From Flavobacterium sp. (GTDB lineage Bacteria; Bacteroidota; Bacteroidia; Flavobacteriales; Flavobacteriaceae), in contig JADBYA010000034.1 in assembly GCA_020403245.1 (NCBI GenBank), positions 61,329 through 125,328 of the forward strand: DNA of 64,000 nt, read 5' to 3'. Made by a program: the position numbers and the translations under genes. The notes under the pieces were generated by a model, which saw nothing but the letters and a program-made list of their open reading frames with translations, was not told the origin of the DNA and ran no database searches. The stretch's first letter is position 1. Each line of letters starts with the position of its first letter. Shown piece after piece: positions 53,121-61,710 of this stretch.

Positions 53121-53612
53121 ATGAAAAAATTGCTTTTATCAGCATTTCTGTTATTAGGTTTGACATTTAATACAAAAGCTCAAGAACTTTCTAAAAATGC
53201 TTTAGGTTTACGATTAGGGAGCAACAATGGCTTTGGAACAGAAATTTCATACCAACGTGGATTATCCAAAAACAATAGGTTAGAAATAGACCTAGGATGG
53301 AGATCTGACAAGGATGATGTTGATAATTTTAAAGTTGTAGGGTTGTATCAATGGGTTTGGGAAATTGACAAAGGGTTCAACTGGTATGCTGGCGCTGGCG
53401 CTGGAATAGGAAGCTGGAATTATGACAAAAATGGTTTTAGTAACAGCGGAATGATACTTTTATTAGCTGGTGATATTGGGATAGAATATAACTTTGACAT
53501 TCCTATACAAATATCTTTAGATTTTCGACCGGAACTTTATTTAGACTCAGATGCCTACAGAAAAGATAATTTTGGTGGAGAAGTTGCTTTTTCTGTTCGT
53601 TACCGATTTTAA
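53121..53612 (+). CDS. Small outer-membrane beta-barrel protein
   Basis: 163 residues: signal peptide (to TKAQ), then alternating strands LGLRLGSNNGFGTEISYQRG, NRLEIDLGWRSD, FNWYAGAGAGIGSWNYD and a C-terminal aromatic FSVRYRF, typical of 8-strand barrels. Function unknown. It has its own terminator downstream. Confidence 0.7.
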   Translation: MKKLLLSAFLLLGLTFNTKAQELSKNALGLRLGSNNGFGTEISYQRGLSKNNRLEIDLGWRSDKDDVDNFKVVGLYQWVWEIDKGFNWYAGAGAGIGSWNYDKNGFSNSGMILLLAGDIGIEYNFDIPIQISLDFRPELYLDSDAYRKDNFGGEVAFSVRYRF

Positions 53613-53635
53613 AGCCAGAAACCTTTTTACCATCT

Positions 53636-53670
53636 AAACCCGTTTTAAAAATTTTTAAAACGGGTTTTTT
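53636..53670 (+). terminator. Terminator after the small barrel gene
   Basis: AAACCCGTTTTAAAA and TTTTAAAACGGGTTT form a long perfect stem followed by TTT. Confidence 0.85.
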
Positions 53671-53705
53671 CAATCTTATCTTGCATTTAAGTATGAGTTA
53701 TTAAT

Positions 53706-53741
53706 CAAAAAAAACTGTCTAAAAATTTCTTTTCAGACAGT
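53706..53741 (-). terminator. Terminator after the LRR gene
   Basis: On the minus strand ACTGTCT...AGACAGT (7-bp stem, 14-base loop) is followed by eight T. It lies 42 bases past the LRR stop. Confidence 0.75.
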
Positions 53742-53782
53742 CTCACATTACCAAAATATTTACTAACTCAAATTTAAAAAAT

Positions 53783-54637
53783 TTATTCATCTGCAGCGTA
53801 AGCTGAGTTTTTATCAATACTAACTTTTAAAGTAGTAGCAACACCTTGCTCGTTTACCATTGTCATGTTTAGCGTGTCGAGTTTTGCCAAATTTCTTGAA
53901 ACTAACCCATTAAACATATTATAGGAAATATTCATTTCTTTCAAGTTCCCTAACTTTTCTAAATCAATAGGAACTTGTCCATCCATTCTATTTTCAAATA
54001 AACTTAACGTTTCAAGTGAGGAAAGATTAGCTACTTCTTTTTCTAATTTTCCTGATAGTTTATTACTGTTTAGTAATAAGACTTTCAAAGATTTCAATTG
54101 ATAATAAGAAGCAGGAATTTCTCCTTCAATTTCATTATTGAATAACGAAAGAGTTTCCAAGTTTGACAAATTACCTACACTTACTGGTAACACACCCGAA
54201 AATCGGTTCATGTGCAATTCAATTGATTTCAATTGTGAGGCATTCCCAATATTTTCAGGCAATTGTCCTGATATTTTATTGAATGCGATATTAAGATTTG
54301 TTAACTTTTTTAGATTACCTATACTTGCAGGCAAAACTCCTGAAATATCGTTTCTAAATAAATTTAGCGTTTCCAACGAAGTAAGATCGCCCATTTCATT
54401 TGGTAATACACCCACAAGATTATTGTTCATCAAATTGATGGAAACTACTTTGTCATTTTTAATTTCAACTCCATACCATCCACTAACTGGAGATTTCAAA
54501 TCCCATTTATTGGTCCATTGCGAACCTTTGGTTGCTTTGTTTAATTTAACTAAAGCATTTTTTTCTGTTGATGATATTTCTGCGAATACGGTTGCAGAAA
54601 TAAAAAGCAAAGCGATGTAGGTAAAAATAATTTTCAT
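53783..54637 (-). CDS. Secreted leucine-rich-repeat protein, plant-type repeats
   Basis: 284 residues: signal peptide (to VFA), an LRR N-cap (ALVKLNKATKGSQWTNKWDL) and about seven 24-residue repeats of the form LxxLxxLxLxxNxxxGxLPxxxGxL, for example LETLNLFRNDISGVLPASIG and LTNLNIAFNKISGQLPENIG. The GxLP turn is the plant-specific LRR class. No sorting domain or anchor is visible. It is likely a periplasmic or secreted binding protein with unknown partner. Confidence 0.85.
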   Translation of the reverse strand: MKIIFTYIALLFISATVFAEISSTEKNALVKLNKATKGSQWTNKWDLKSPVSGWYGVEIKNDKVVSINLMNNNLVGVLPNEMGDLTSLETLNLFRNDISGVLPASIGNLKKLTNLNIAFNKISGQLPENIGNASQLKSIELHMNRFSGVLPVSVGNLSNLETLSLFNNEIEGEIPASYYQLKSLKVLLLNSNKLSGKLEKEVANLSSLETLSLFENRMDGQVPIDLEKLGNLKEMNISYNMFNGLVSRNLAKLDTLNMTMVNEQGVATTLKVSIDKNSAYAADE

Positions 54638-54665
54638 TTCATTAAGTTTTAGGGTTGTGACAGAG

Positions 54666-54697
54666 CAAAACTATATAGTTAATCGTTTAAAAACAAA
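54666..54697 (-). promoter_or_regulatory. Promoter for the LRR gene
   Basis: Minus-strand TTTG (54694-54697), a 20-base spacer, then TAGTTTTG (54666-54673): a full match to both boxes at the preferred spacing. Confidence 0.6.
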
Positions 54698-54801
54698 AAT
54701 AATCGATGAAATGCATTTTAATATAATTATATTTAAAATATATCTTACATAAAGCATTAAATCATTAACAAAAACTAAAGTTATAATTAAAAATAAATAA
54801 T

Positions 54802-54809
54802 TACATTTG
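54802..54809 (+). promoter_or_regulatory. -7 box for the DUF1761 gene
   Basis: TACATTTG, full match to TAnnTTTG, 30 bases upstream of the ATG. Confidence 0.45.
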
Positions 54810-54839
54810 ATACTCAAACCAATATAAAACACATACAAT

Positions 54840-55325
54840 ATGGAGAAAATGCCATTTAATTTCTATGCAGTTATAGCTGCTACATTTGTAACTTTAATTA
54901 TTGGATTCTTATGGTATAGCCCAAAAGTATTTGGAACTATTTGGATGAAAGAGTGTGGCATTACAGAAGAAAAAGCCAAACAATTCAATATGCTAAAAGT
55001 ATTCGGATTGACAATTATCTATTCTTTTATGCTTGCATTTATCTTGCCAACCATTGTAAACCATCAAATGGGCGCAATGGGTTTGTTTGACGGAAATCCT
55101 AATAATCCTGGCTATATCGAATTAATGAAGACGCATGGAGACGTATTCAGGTCTTTCAAACATGGTGCTTTACATGGCTTTTTTGCTGGGTTATTTATTG
55201 CCCTGCCTATGACGGCAATCAATGGACTATTCGAACAAAAATCGTGGAAATACATTTTAATAAATGCTGGATACTGGATAGTTTCATTAACTATTATGGG
55301 TGCTATCATTTGTGGTTGGAGATAA
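54840..55325 (+). CDS. DUF1761 membrane protein
   Basis: 161 residues with four membrane segments. AVIAATFVTLIIGFLWYSPK, the FGTIWMKECGIT stretch after it, FKHGALHGFFAGLFIALPMT and a terminal GAIICGW match DUF1761, a family of unknown role. Its terminator follows at 55347. Confidence 0.85.
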   Translation: MEKMPFNFYAVIAATFVTLIIGFLWYSPKVFGTIWMKECGITEEKAKQFNMLKVFGLTIIYSFMLAFILPTIVNHQMGAMGLFDGNPNNPGYIELMKTHGDVFRSFKHGALHGFFAGLFIALPMTAINGLFEQKSWKYILINAGYWIVSLTIMGAIICGWR

Positions 55326-55346
55326 TTTAACATTTTCTTTTATTAC

Positions 55347-55378
55347 AATCGCTCTACATTTGTAGGGCGATTTTTTTT
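55347..55378 (+). terminator. Terminator after the DUF1761 gene
   Basis: AATCGCTCTACA and TGTAGGGCGATT form a 12-bp stem with one G-T pair, then eight T. Confidence 0.85.
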
Positions 55379-55384
55379 AGCATA

Positions 55385-56530
55385 TTGGAAACAGTTACCT
55401 ATAAAATATTCTCTTCTATTGCGCAGCTTCCCAATACTTGGGATGAAGTGGCGCATGAAAATGCTTTTTTACAAACTCCCTATTTGAAAGTTTTAGAAAA
55501 TACCGCGCCTACTAATATGCAATGCTTTTATATTGGCATTTTTAAAAAATCAGAACTTATTGGAGTAGCATTGGCGCAATATCTTGATTTAAATAAATTA
55601 GAATCATTTGGCGAAAGGGATAAATGCATTAAAACTTTTATTAGAAATTTTATTTTTAAAAATTTCGCTTCCCATGTATTGTTTCTTGGTAACAACATGA
55701 TTACGGGACAAAACTGTTATGCGTTCAATAAAGCAATTGATTATAAAACCATCAGTGAATTACTTATTCAATGTGCTACCGAAATCACGAATTACTTCAA
55801 AAAACAAAATATCACCTTACACATTGTTTCTTTTAAAGATTTTTATCAAGAATGTGCTAGAGCGTTTAACGAGTTTGGCTTTAAATCAATCTACGAATTC
55901 AATACACAACCCAATATGGTTTTAGAATTACAAAATCATTGGAAAAAGGATGAAGATTATGTGTTATCACTTTCAAAAAAATACCGCGACCAATACAAAC
56001 GTGCACATAAAAAAATTGAAGGAATAGTAACTAGAGAATTATCATTGGAAGAGATAATCTCCAACGAAGAAAGAATTTATGAATTGTATCATCACGTAGC
56101 CAAAAATGCACCTTTCAACACCTTCTTCCTTAACAAACATCACTTTTCAACGTTCAAAAAACAATGTGGCAAACGATTTGTATTGTGTGGCTATTTCTTT
56201 AATGAAAAATTAGTTGGTTTTCATACCTTACTATTAAACGGCTCAGTGCTGGAAACCTATTTTTTGGGATATGATGAACACGTTCAAAAAGAAAAAATGT
56301 TATACTTGAATATGCTCTATAACATGACCAAATTTGGGATTGAAAATCAGTTCAAAAAAATAATTTTCGGAAGAACGGCTCTAGAAATCAAGAGTTCTAT
56401 TGGAGCAGAACCAATTGTAATGTCCGGATTTATTTACCACACCAATAAATATGTGAATAAAGTAATGGCCAAAATCTTTCCAAAATTAGAACCCACTTTA
56501 GTATGGCAACAACGTCATCCGTTTAAATGA
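55385..56530 (+). CDS. GNAT-like / FemAB-like acyltransferase
   Basis: 381 residues. The N-terminal half (LPNTWDEVAHENAFLQTPYL) and the C-terminal half (FVLCGYFFNEKLVGFHTLLL, then NMLYNMTKFGIENQFKKIIF and GRTALEIKSSIGAEP) suggest a two-lobed GNAT fold like the FemAB-like group. No substrate can be named. No ATG is near the conserved start: the frame begins with TTG at 55385, only 7 bases behind the upstream terminator's T run, so the promoter must overlap the upstream gene or its terminator. Start uncertain. Confidence 0.65.
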   Translation: METVTYKIFSSIAQLPNTWDEVAHENAFLQTPYLKVLENTAPTNMQCFYIGIFKKSELIGVALAQYLDLNKLESFGERDKCIKTFIRNFIFKNFASHVLFLGNNMITGQNCYAFNKAIDYKTISELLIQCATEITNYFKKQNITLHIVSFKDFYQECARAFNEFGFKSIYEFNTQPNMVLELQNHWKKDEDYVLSLSKKYRDQYKRAHKKIEGIVTRELSLEEIISNEERIYELYHHVAKNAPFNTFFLNKHHFSTFKKQCGKRFVLCGYFFNEKLVGFHTLLLNGSVLETYFLGYDEHVQKEKMLYLNMLYNMTKFGIENQFKKIIFGRTALEIKSSIGAEPIVMSGFIYHTNKYVNKVMAKIFPKLEPTLVWQQRHPFK

Positions 56531-56555
56531 AAATTTTAAAAGTTTCAGTTTAAAA

Positions 56556-57437
56556 CTAAGGAACAGCTACTTTAATTTGTTTTTGTAAAATTTCAATATT
56601 GAGTTTTGTTTTAGTACCACAATATTCGCCATCCATTTGAAAGTTTACGGGAGAATCTGTTTCAATTGTTGCCTTGTCTGTTGAAAATATTTCCACATCA
56701 TCAGAGTCTAAAGGTATATTTCCAAAAATAATTTGACCAAAAATAAATAAATCGATTTTTTTTAAAATTACCAATTCAAACTTACCATCATTCAATTCTC
56801 CATTTGGATTGATAACCACTCCTGTACCATATTTTTTAGCATTTGCAATAATAATCATTTTGGCAACACATTCAATGATTTCATTTTCCAATGTAATTTT
56901 TGCAACAAATGGTTCCCCAGAATCAACTAAAGTTGTTATCGTATTCAGAAAATAACCTAATTTTCCATGAACTTCTCCTTGTTCATAATTTTTTATAAGT
57001 TCCGCATTAAGCCCTAAATCACTCAAATGTATGCTGATTTTGTCATTTATGGTAATGATATCAATTTCCATAAAATTATTTAAAAAAGCAATTTTCAAAT
57101 TTTCTTCAAGGGTCAATAGTAAATCCAAATCTACCGCAAAACCATTTGCTGAACCAGCAGGAATAATTCCTAGAATAACATCTTCATTTTGAATTGCTTC
57201 CGCAACCATTCTAATAGTTCCGTCGCCACCAATAACAATAATTCGTTCAGGTTTATAGAGATTGTAAAGGTTTTTAATATTTCCAACATCCTTTGTCCCT
57301 GTAGTTTCATAAAGTATCGATTTCAGATTTTCCTTTTCGGCAAAAAGCAAAGTGGCAGCAACTATTTCCAATTTGTCAACAGCACCAGAAACTGGATTAA
57401 CCACGATAATGATTTTCTTTTTCAAACTAAACTTCAA
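56556..57437 (-). CDS. Diacylglycerol kinase-family lipid kinase
   Basis: 293 residues of the DAGK/YegS fold: IIVVNPVSGAVDKLEIVAAT, the nucleotide loop RIIVIGGDGTIRMVAEAI and the following GIIPAGSANGFAVDL are hallmark motifs. It phosphorylates a lipid such as diacylglycerol or a sphingoid/long-chain base. It is divergent from an App1-like phosphatidate phosphatase gene with only 52 bases between the start codons, so the two opposing activities probably share control. Confidence 0.9.
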   Translation of the reverse strand: MKFSLKKKIIIVVNPVSGAVDKLEIVAATLLFAEKENLKSILYETTGTKDVGNIKNLYNLYKPERIIVIGGDGTIRMVAEAIQNEDVILGIIPAGSANGFAVDLDLLLTLEENLKIAFLNNFMEIDIITINDKISIHLSDLGLNAELIKNYEQGEVHGKLGYFLNTITTLVDSGEPFVAKITLENEIIECVAKMIIIANAKKYGTGVVINPNGELNDGKFELVILKKIDLFIFGQIIFGNIPLDSDDVEIFSTDKATIETDSPVNFQMDGEYCGTKTKLNIEILQKQIKVAVP

Positions 57438-57472
57438 TAATTGCTTAAAAAATAGTAATTTAGAACTCCTTT

Positions 57473-57480
57473 CAAAATTA
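57473..57480 (-). promoter_or_regulatory. -7 box for the lipid kinase gene
   Basis: Minus-strand TAATTTTG, full match to TAnnTTTG. It lies in the 52-base divergent spacer, so the -33 region falls inside the start of the App1 gene. Confidence 0.4.
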
Positions 57481-57489
57481 CAACAATAA

Positions 57490-58455
57490 ATGAAACCGAT
57501 TCTAAAATTATATCGCGGCTACGCAAACGAGCAGGAATTGATTGTTATGGGACATGTTTTCAAACCAACGTCAAACCAAGATTATAATTTTCAAAAAAAA
57601 AATATAAAAAATGCCCGTTCCATAATTAATCTCTTTAGAGCCAGAACCCAAGCTAATGCCGATGTTTTTTTAGAACATAATGGCTTGAAAATACACACCA
57701 AAACATTGAATGACGGCTATTTTAAATTCTGTGTTCCGATAGATCAATGTGAAAAATATGGTTGGATAGACTATCAAGTAAATATCGTTCATAAAGAAAA
57801 AATCATCAAGGCTAAAGAAGCTTATATTCGGCCACACAAGGGAGATTTGGGAATTATTTCAGATATTGATGATACTTTTTTAGTTTCTCACTCTTTAAAT
57901 CCTTTCAAAAAATTATTTGTATTATTGTTTCGAGACATTCATAAACGAAAAGTTTTTGACGATGTAGTTGCCCATTATCAAGCTTTGAGTTTCGCCGGAA
58001 GACAAAACAAAGAAGAACAAAATGCTTTTTTCTACGTTTCTAGCAGCGAGTGGAATTTGTATCGTTTCATTATCAAATTTACAGAAATCCATCAATTGCC
58101 CAAAGCTGTTTTGCTATTAAAAGATATCAAAACCAAGCTTACTGATTTTGTTCTCACAGGAAGAGGCAATCATAATCACAAATTTGAAAAAATAAAACAC
58201 ATTTTAGAGTTTTATCCCAACTTACAATATGTCTTGCTTGGTGATGATTCTCAAAAAGACGCTTATTTATATGAAGCCATTTGTAAAATATTTCCCGTTA
58301 CAGTAAAAGCGGTTTACATCAGACAAACAAGAAACCATAAAAATGAAAAAATAATTACTATTTTAAAAAATTTAGAAACACTGAAAGTTGCTGTTTGCTA
58401 TTTCAAAAATAGCAGTGAAGCTATTGCTCATTCAAAAAAGATAGGACTTATTTAA
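57490..58455 (+). CDS. App1-family phosphatidate phosphatase (DUF2183)
   Basis: 321 residues. GDLGIISDIDDTFLVSHSLN carries the DxDxT nucleophile motif, FYVSSSEWNLYRFIIKF and LLGDDSQKDAYLYEAI follow as in the DUF2183/App1 family, which dephosphorylates phosphatidate to diacylglycerol in yeast. Divergent to the lipid kinase (52 bases). The upstream N-terminal domain (residues 1-110) is a small beta domain also seen in relatives. Confidence 0.88.
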   Translation: MKPILKLYRGYANEQELIVMGHVFKPTSNQDYNFQKKNIKNARSIINLFRARTQANADVFLEHNGLKIHTKTLNDGYFKFCVPIDQCEKYGWIDYQVNIVHKEKIIKAKEAYIRPHKGDLGIISDIDDTFLVSHSLNPFKKLFVLLFRDIHKRKVFDDVVAHYQALSFAGRQNKEEQNAFFYVSSSEWNLYRFIIKFTEIHQLPKAVLLLKDIKTKLTDFVLTGRGNHNHKFEKIKHILEFYPNLQYVLLGDDSQKDAYLYEAICKIFPVTVKAVYIRQTRNHKNEKIITILKNLETLKVAVCYFKNSSEAIAHSKKIGLI

Positions 58456-58489
58456 AGTGCCGTTTTCATTAAAAAAAAACCATTTAAGT

Positions 58490-58849
58490 TTATCGATGTT
58501 GTTGTAATTGATACAAAGCATAAAATCCCAAAACCAATTCACCTAGAGTTCCAATTACAAAAACACCACTAGGAAAACCATCACAAAAAAGAGAAATTAT
58601 TCGCCCAAATGCTATACCTAACATAAAAAATATATTAGAAACTGTGGCAACTTTCCACAAACTAGGTTTCAAAATTCCGAGTGACCAAAGAACAGCAAAA
58701 CTTAGATACAATCCCATGATGGCTTTGAAGATATTGACTTCGTCCATGGAATTTTGTGTAACATCAAAAAGTAGATTAGGTTGAATACCATAAATACATC
58801 CTACAGGAATAACAATGAGAACTGAAATTATAAGATGTATATTTCTCAT
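58490..58849 (-). CDS. DUF4345 membrane protein
   Basis: 119 residues with four membrane segments: HLIISVLIVIPVGCIYGIQP, NIFKAIMGLYLSFAVLWSLG, FMLGIAFGRIISLFCDG and GTLGELVLGFYAL. This matches DUF4345; function unknown. It starts 6 bases after the ABC-F stop, so it is probably co-transcribed. Confidence 0.82.
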   Translation of the reverse strand: MRNIHLIISVLIVIPVGCIYGIQPNLLFDVTQNSMDEVNIFKAIMGLYLSFAVLWSLGILKPSLWKVATVSNIFFMLGIAFGRIISLFCDGFPSGVFVIGTLGELVLGFYALYQLQQHR

Positions 58850-58855
58850 AAATTT

Positions 58856-60781
58856 TTATAGCGTATCTATCTCCCCTTGAACCTCTTCCCAATCTTCAAG
58901 TAACTTATCTAGCTCTTTTTTCTTTTTGTTGTATGCCATGAAGAAATTGGCGTTTTCAATGTGTTTGTCATAATTGGAAGCCAATTCTTTATCGTCGTTT
59001 TGAATATCAATCTCCAATTGTTTAATTTGACTTTCTATTTTACTCAAACGGTTTTGCAACGATTTGCTTTTCTTTTGGTCTTCGTAGGAAACTTTTGTTG
59101 TTTCCTTTTGTTCCCTCGACTGCGCTCGGGATGACAATTTATCGGTGTCTTTTTTCTCTACTTCGCGCATGTTTTGCATATTGCGTTGCTCGAGGAAATA
59201 GTTGATATCACCCAAATATTCTTTAATTTTTTGGTCTTTGAATTCATATACGATATTCGACATTCCCTGAAGAAAATCCCTGTCGTGAGAAACCAATAGC
59301 AACGTTCCTTCATATTTTTGCAAAGCTGCTTTCAACACATTTTTCGATTTAATATCCAAGTGATTCGTTGGCTCATCCATCAGCAAAACATTGATGGGTT
59401 GCAATAGCAATTTACACAACGCCAATCGGTTTCTTTCACCTCCCGATAGTACTTTTACTTTTTTCTCAACATCATCGCCACGGAAAAGAAATGAACCTAG
59501 CATATCACGAACTTTAGACCGATTGCTATCAGTAGCGGCATTCGTCATGGTTTCTAATATGGTGATTTCCCCATCCAAATATTCGGCTTGGTTTTGAGCA
59601 AAATAACCTACTTGAACATTGTGTCCTAATTTTATGGAACCTTGGTATTTAAACTCGTTAACAATGGCTTTGATAAGCGTTGATTTTCCTTGACCATTTT
59701 GTCCCACAAAAGCAATCTTGCTTCCTCGTTCTACTAGTAATGAAATATCTTTTAAAATCGTTTTATCGCCATAGGATTTTGTCACATGATCGGCTTCTAT
59801 AACTACTCTTCCGGGAGTCATTGAAACTGGAAACGAAATATTCATCACCGAATTATCATCTTCATCCACTTCGATACGTTCTACTTTATCCAATTTTTTG
59901 ATAAGCGATTGCGCCATGGAAGCTTTGGAAGCTTTGGCGCGAAATTTTTCGATTAGCTTTTCGGTTTCCTCAATTTTCTTGGCTTGATTTTTTTGTGTAG
60001 CCAATTGCTTCTCCCGAATTTCTTCACGCAAAATTAAATATTGAGAATACGGTTTGTTGTAATCGTATGCTTTCCCCAAAGAAATCTCAATCGTTCTATT
60101 CGTCACATTATCCAAAAACATTTTATCGTGAGACACAATCACCACTACGCCAGGAAAATTTCTCAAGAAACCTTCCAACCAAATGATACTTTCAATATCC
60201 AAGTGATTCGTTGGCTCATCCAGCAATAGAATATCATTGGACTGCAATAATAATTTGGCCAACTCAATACGCATGCGCCATCCCCCCGAAAAAGTATCGG
60301 TTTGGTTTTCAAAATCTTCTCTCTTAAAACCTAACCCTAAAAGAATTTTCTCGGTATCGCCTACATAGTTATAGCCGCCAAGCAATTCAAAACGATGCGT
60401 ATACTCGGATAAATCTTCAATAATTTGAGCATATTCATCACTTTCATAATCGGTTCTGGTAACCAAAAGATGGTTTATCTTTTCTAGTTTTTTTTCTACT
60501 TCTTTGATATCCACAAAAGCTTCATAAGCTTCTTCAAGCACCGTTCTTCCTTGTTCAAAATCAATATCCTGACGAAGAAAACCCATTCTCACTTCTTTCT
60601 CCGTGGCAATTTGTCCGCTATCAGGTTTAAAATCGCCCGCTAAAATTTTGAGCATCGTTGATTTTCCAGCACCGTTTTTTCCTACCAGTCCTACTCTATC
60701 GCCCGAACCCAATCGAAAAGTTACCTCTTCAAAAAGATACGTTCCACCAAACGAAACCGATAAATTGTGTATGTTTAACAT
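58856..60781 (-). CDS. ABC-F family ATPase
   Basis: A soluble ABC protein with two nucleotide-binding domains and no membrane part; such proteins act on the ribosome in translation or antibiotic protection. Walker A GKNGAGKST and GQNGQGKST; signatures FSGGWRMRIELAKLL and LSGGERNRLALCKLL; Walker B LLLDEPTNHLDIES and LLMDEPTNHLDIKS. A linker with RAKASKASMAQSLIKKLDK and a C-terminal coiled coil (KIESQIKQLEIDIQNDD) are present. The start at 60781 (MLNIHNLSVSFGG) is preferred to 60796. Residues about 549-557 (LSSRAQSRE) are encoded by a copy of the 25-base repeat. Confidence 0.93.
   Translation of the reverse strand: MLNIHNLSVSFGGTYLFEEVTFRLGSGDRVGLVGKNGAGKSTMLKILAGDFKPDSGQIATEKEVRMGFLRQDIDFEQGRTVLEEAYEAFVDIKEVEKKLEKINHLLVTRTDYESDEYAQIIEDLSEYTHRFELLGGYNYVGDTEKILLGLGFKREDFENQTDTFSGGWRMRIELAKLLLQSNDILLLDEPTNHLDIESIIWLEGFLRNFPGVVVIVSHDKMFLDNVTNRTIEISLGKAYDYNKPYSQYLILREEIREKQLATQKNQAKKIEETEKLIEKFRAKASKASMAQSLIKKLDKVERIEVDEDDNSVMNISFPVSMTPGRVVIEADHVTKSYGDKTILKDISLLVERGSKIAFVGQNGQGKSTLIKAIVNEFKYQGSIKLGHNVQVGYFAQNQAEYLDGEITILETMTNAATDSNRSKVRDMLGSFLFRGDDVEKKVKVLSGGERNRLALCKLLLQPINVLLMDEPTNHLDIKSKNVLKAALQKYEGTLLLVSHDRDFLQGMSNIVYEFKDQKIKEYLGDINYFLEQRNMQNMREVEKKDTDKLSSRAQSREQKETTKVSYEDQKKSKSLQNRLSKIESQIKQLEIDIQNDDKELASNYDKHIENANFFMAYNKKKKELDKLLEDWEEVQGEIDTL
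59112..59136 (+). repeat. 25-base repeat copy inside the ABC-F gene
   Basis: TCCCTCGACTGC then GCTCGGGATGACA; 21 of 25 positions match the reference at 1916, the best intragenic match. Read on the minus strand as LSSRAQSRE in the linker before the C-terminal coiled coil. Confidence 0.7.
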
Positions 60782-60823
60782 ATTTATAAGATACAATTGT
60801 TACATTCAAAAACTTAAATAAAG

Positions 60824-60831
60824 TACCTTTG
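60824..60831 (+). promoter_or_regulatory. -7 box for the DUF983 gene
   Basis: TACCTTTG, full match to TAnnTTTG; TTG at 60797-60799 is 24 bases upstream, slightly far. The start would be near 60837. Confidence 0.5.
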
Positions 60832-60840
60832 CAACACAAA

Positions 60841-60858
60841 ATCATTTGACCAAATGAT
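60841..60858. promoter_or_regulatory. Perfect dyad ATCATTTG-AC-CAAATGAT, candidate operator
   Basis: An 8+8 perfect inverted repeat with 2-base centre, placed a few bases after the predicted transcript start of the DUF983 gene. Confidence 0.5.
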
Positions 60859-60879
60859 ACAAAATTAAAATTTTTGCAA

Positions 60880-61263
60880 ATGTTAAAAAAAGGAACCACA
60901 TTATATAGCATTTTAACAGGAAGTTGTCCAAAATGCCATCAAGAAAGTATGTACGAGGACCAAAATCCCTATCATATTGCCAATGTGTACAAAATGCACG
61001 AAAATTGTAGCCATTGCGGTTTGCATTATCAAATAGAACCTTCCTTTTTTTATGGTGCCATGTATGTCAGTTATGGATTAACCGTTGGCATCGGAATAGC
61101 CGCTTTTATCATTTCAAAAGTAATCATCGGGCTGAGTTTGTTGCAATCTTTTATAGCCATTATTGCGTCATTATTTGCCCTAATGCCTGTAACCGCTAGA
61201 TTAGCCCGCAATATTTACATCAATATTTTTGTGCATTTTGATAAAGATGCGGTTAAGAAGTAG
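60880..61263 (+). CDS. DUF983 membrane protein with zinc-ribbon
   Basis: 127 residues from the ATG at 60880 (a TTG two codons upstream is possible). ILTGSCPKCHQESMYED and ENCSHCGLHYQIEPSFFYGA give a four-cysteine ribbon and the family motif, followed by two membrane helices (GLTVGIGIAAFIISKVIIG, SFIAIIASLFALMPV). This is DUF983, of unknown role. It may be controlled through the dyad in its leader. Confidence 0.85.
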   Translation: MLKKGTTLYSILTGSCPKCHQESMYEDQNPYHIANVYKMHENCSHCGLHYQIEPSFFYGAMYVSYGLTVGIGIAAFIISKVIIGLSLLQSFIAIIASLFALMPVTARLARNIYINIFVHFDKDAVKK

Positions 61264-61506
61264 CAAATCTTTTTATATCAATTGATGTATCTTAAGACTT
61301 TCCCTTTTCAATACAATCATATTAATCCATTGCTATAGTAGGTTCAAATCTATCCCAATACTTTTACTGGTGCTTGTCGCACACGAGCACCTACGTACCT
61401 TTATTTGACAAATAAAGCGTTTGCAACGCGGGTCTTAAAACATTCTATCAAAAATAGTATTTCTGAGAAAACAGTTATATAAAAAGGGAGTTTCATGATT
61501 ACTTCT
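61264..61506. other. Spacer before repeat copy 1
   Basis: No credible gene. It contains a hairpin GTGCTTGT-CGCAC-ACGAGCAC (about 61371-61391). The last 30 bases (GGGAGTTTCATGATTACTTC and on) are a diverged extension of the direct repeat that follows. Confidence 0.5.
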
Positions 61507-61611
61507 GTTTCGTTAACCGCATTACAAATGCTACGCTTTTTTTTCTAATTGAAGTAGGTACTCGCCGCAGGCAACCACCAGAGATGTGGACAAACGAGAG
61601 CCAGTGGGGTT
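61507..61611. repeat. About 106-base direct repeat, copy 1
   Basis: It runs from TTTCGTTAACCGCATTACAA to AGCCAGTGGGGTT and contains GGTACTCGCCGCAGGCAACC. Copy 2 at 62699-62805 is in the same orientation and differs at only three bases plus the length of one T run. Distance between copies is 1192 bases. Confidence 0.92.
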
Positions 61612-61710
61612 CCAGTAGGGAGGTTGACAACTTTAAAGTTCTAAAAGGTTTATTATTTTGTAAATTCTAGACAATCTGACTATATTTGTATTCAAACTTT
61701 AAATAGTTTA

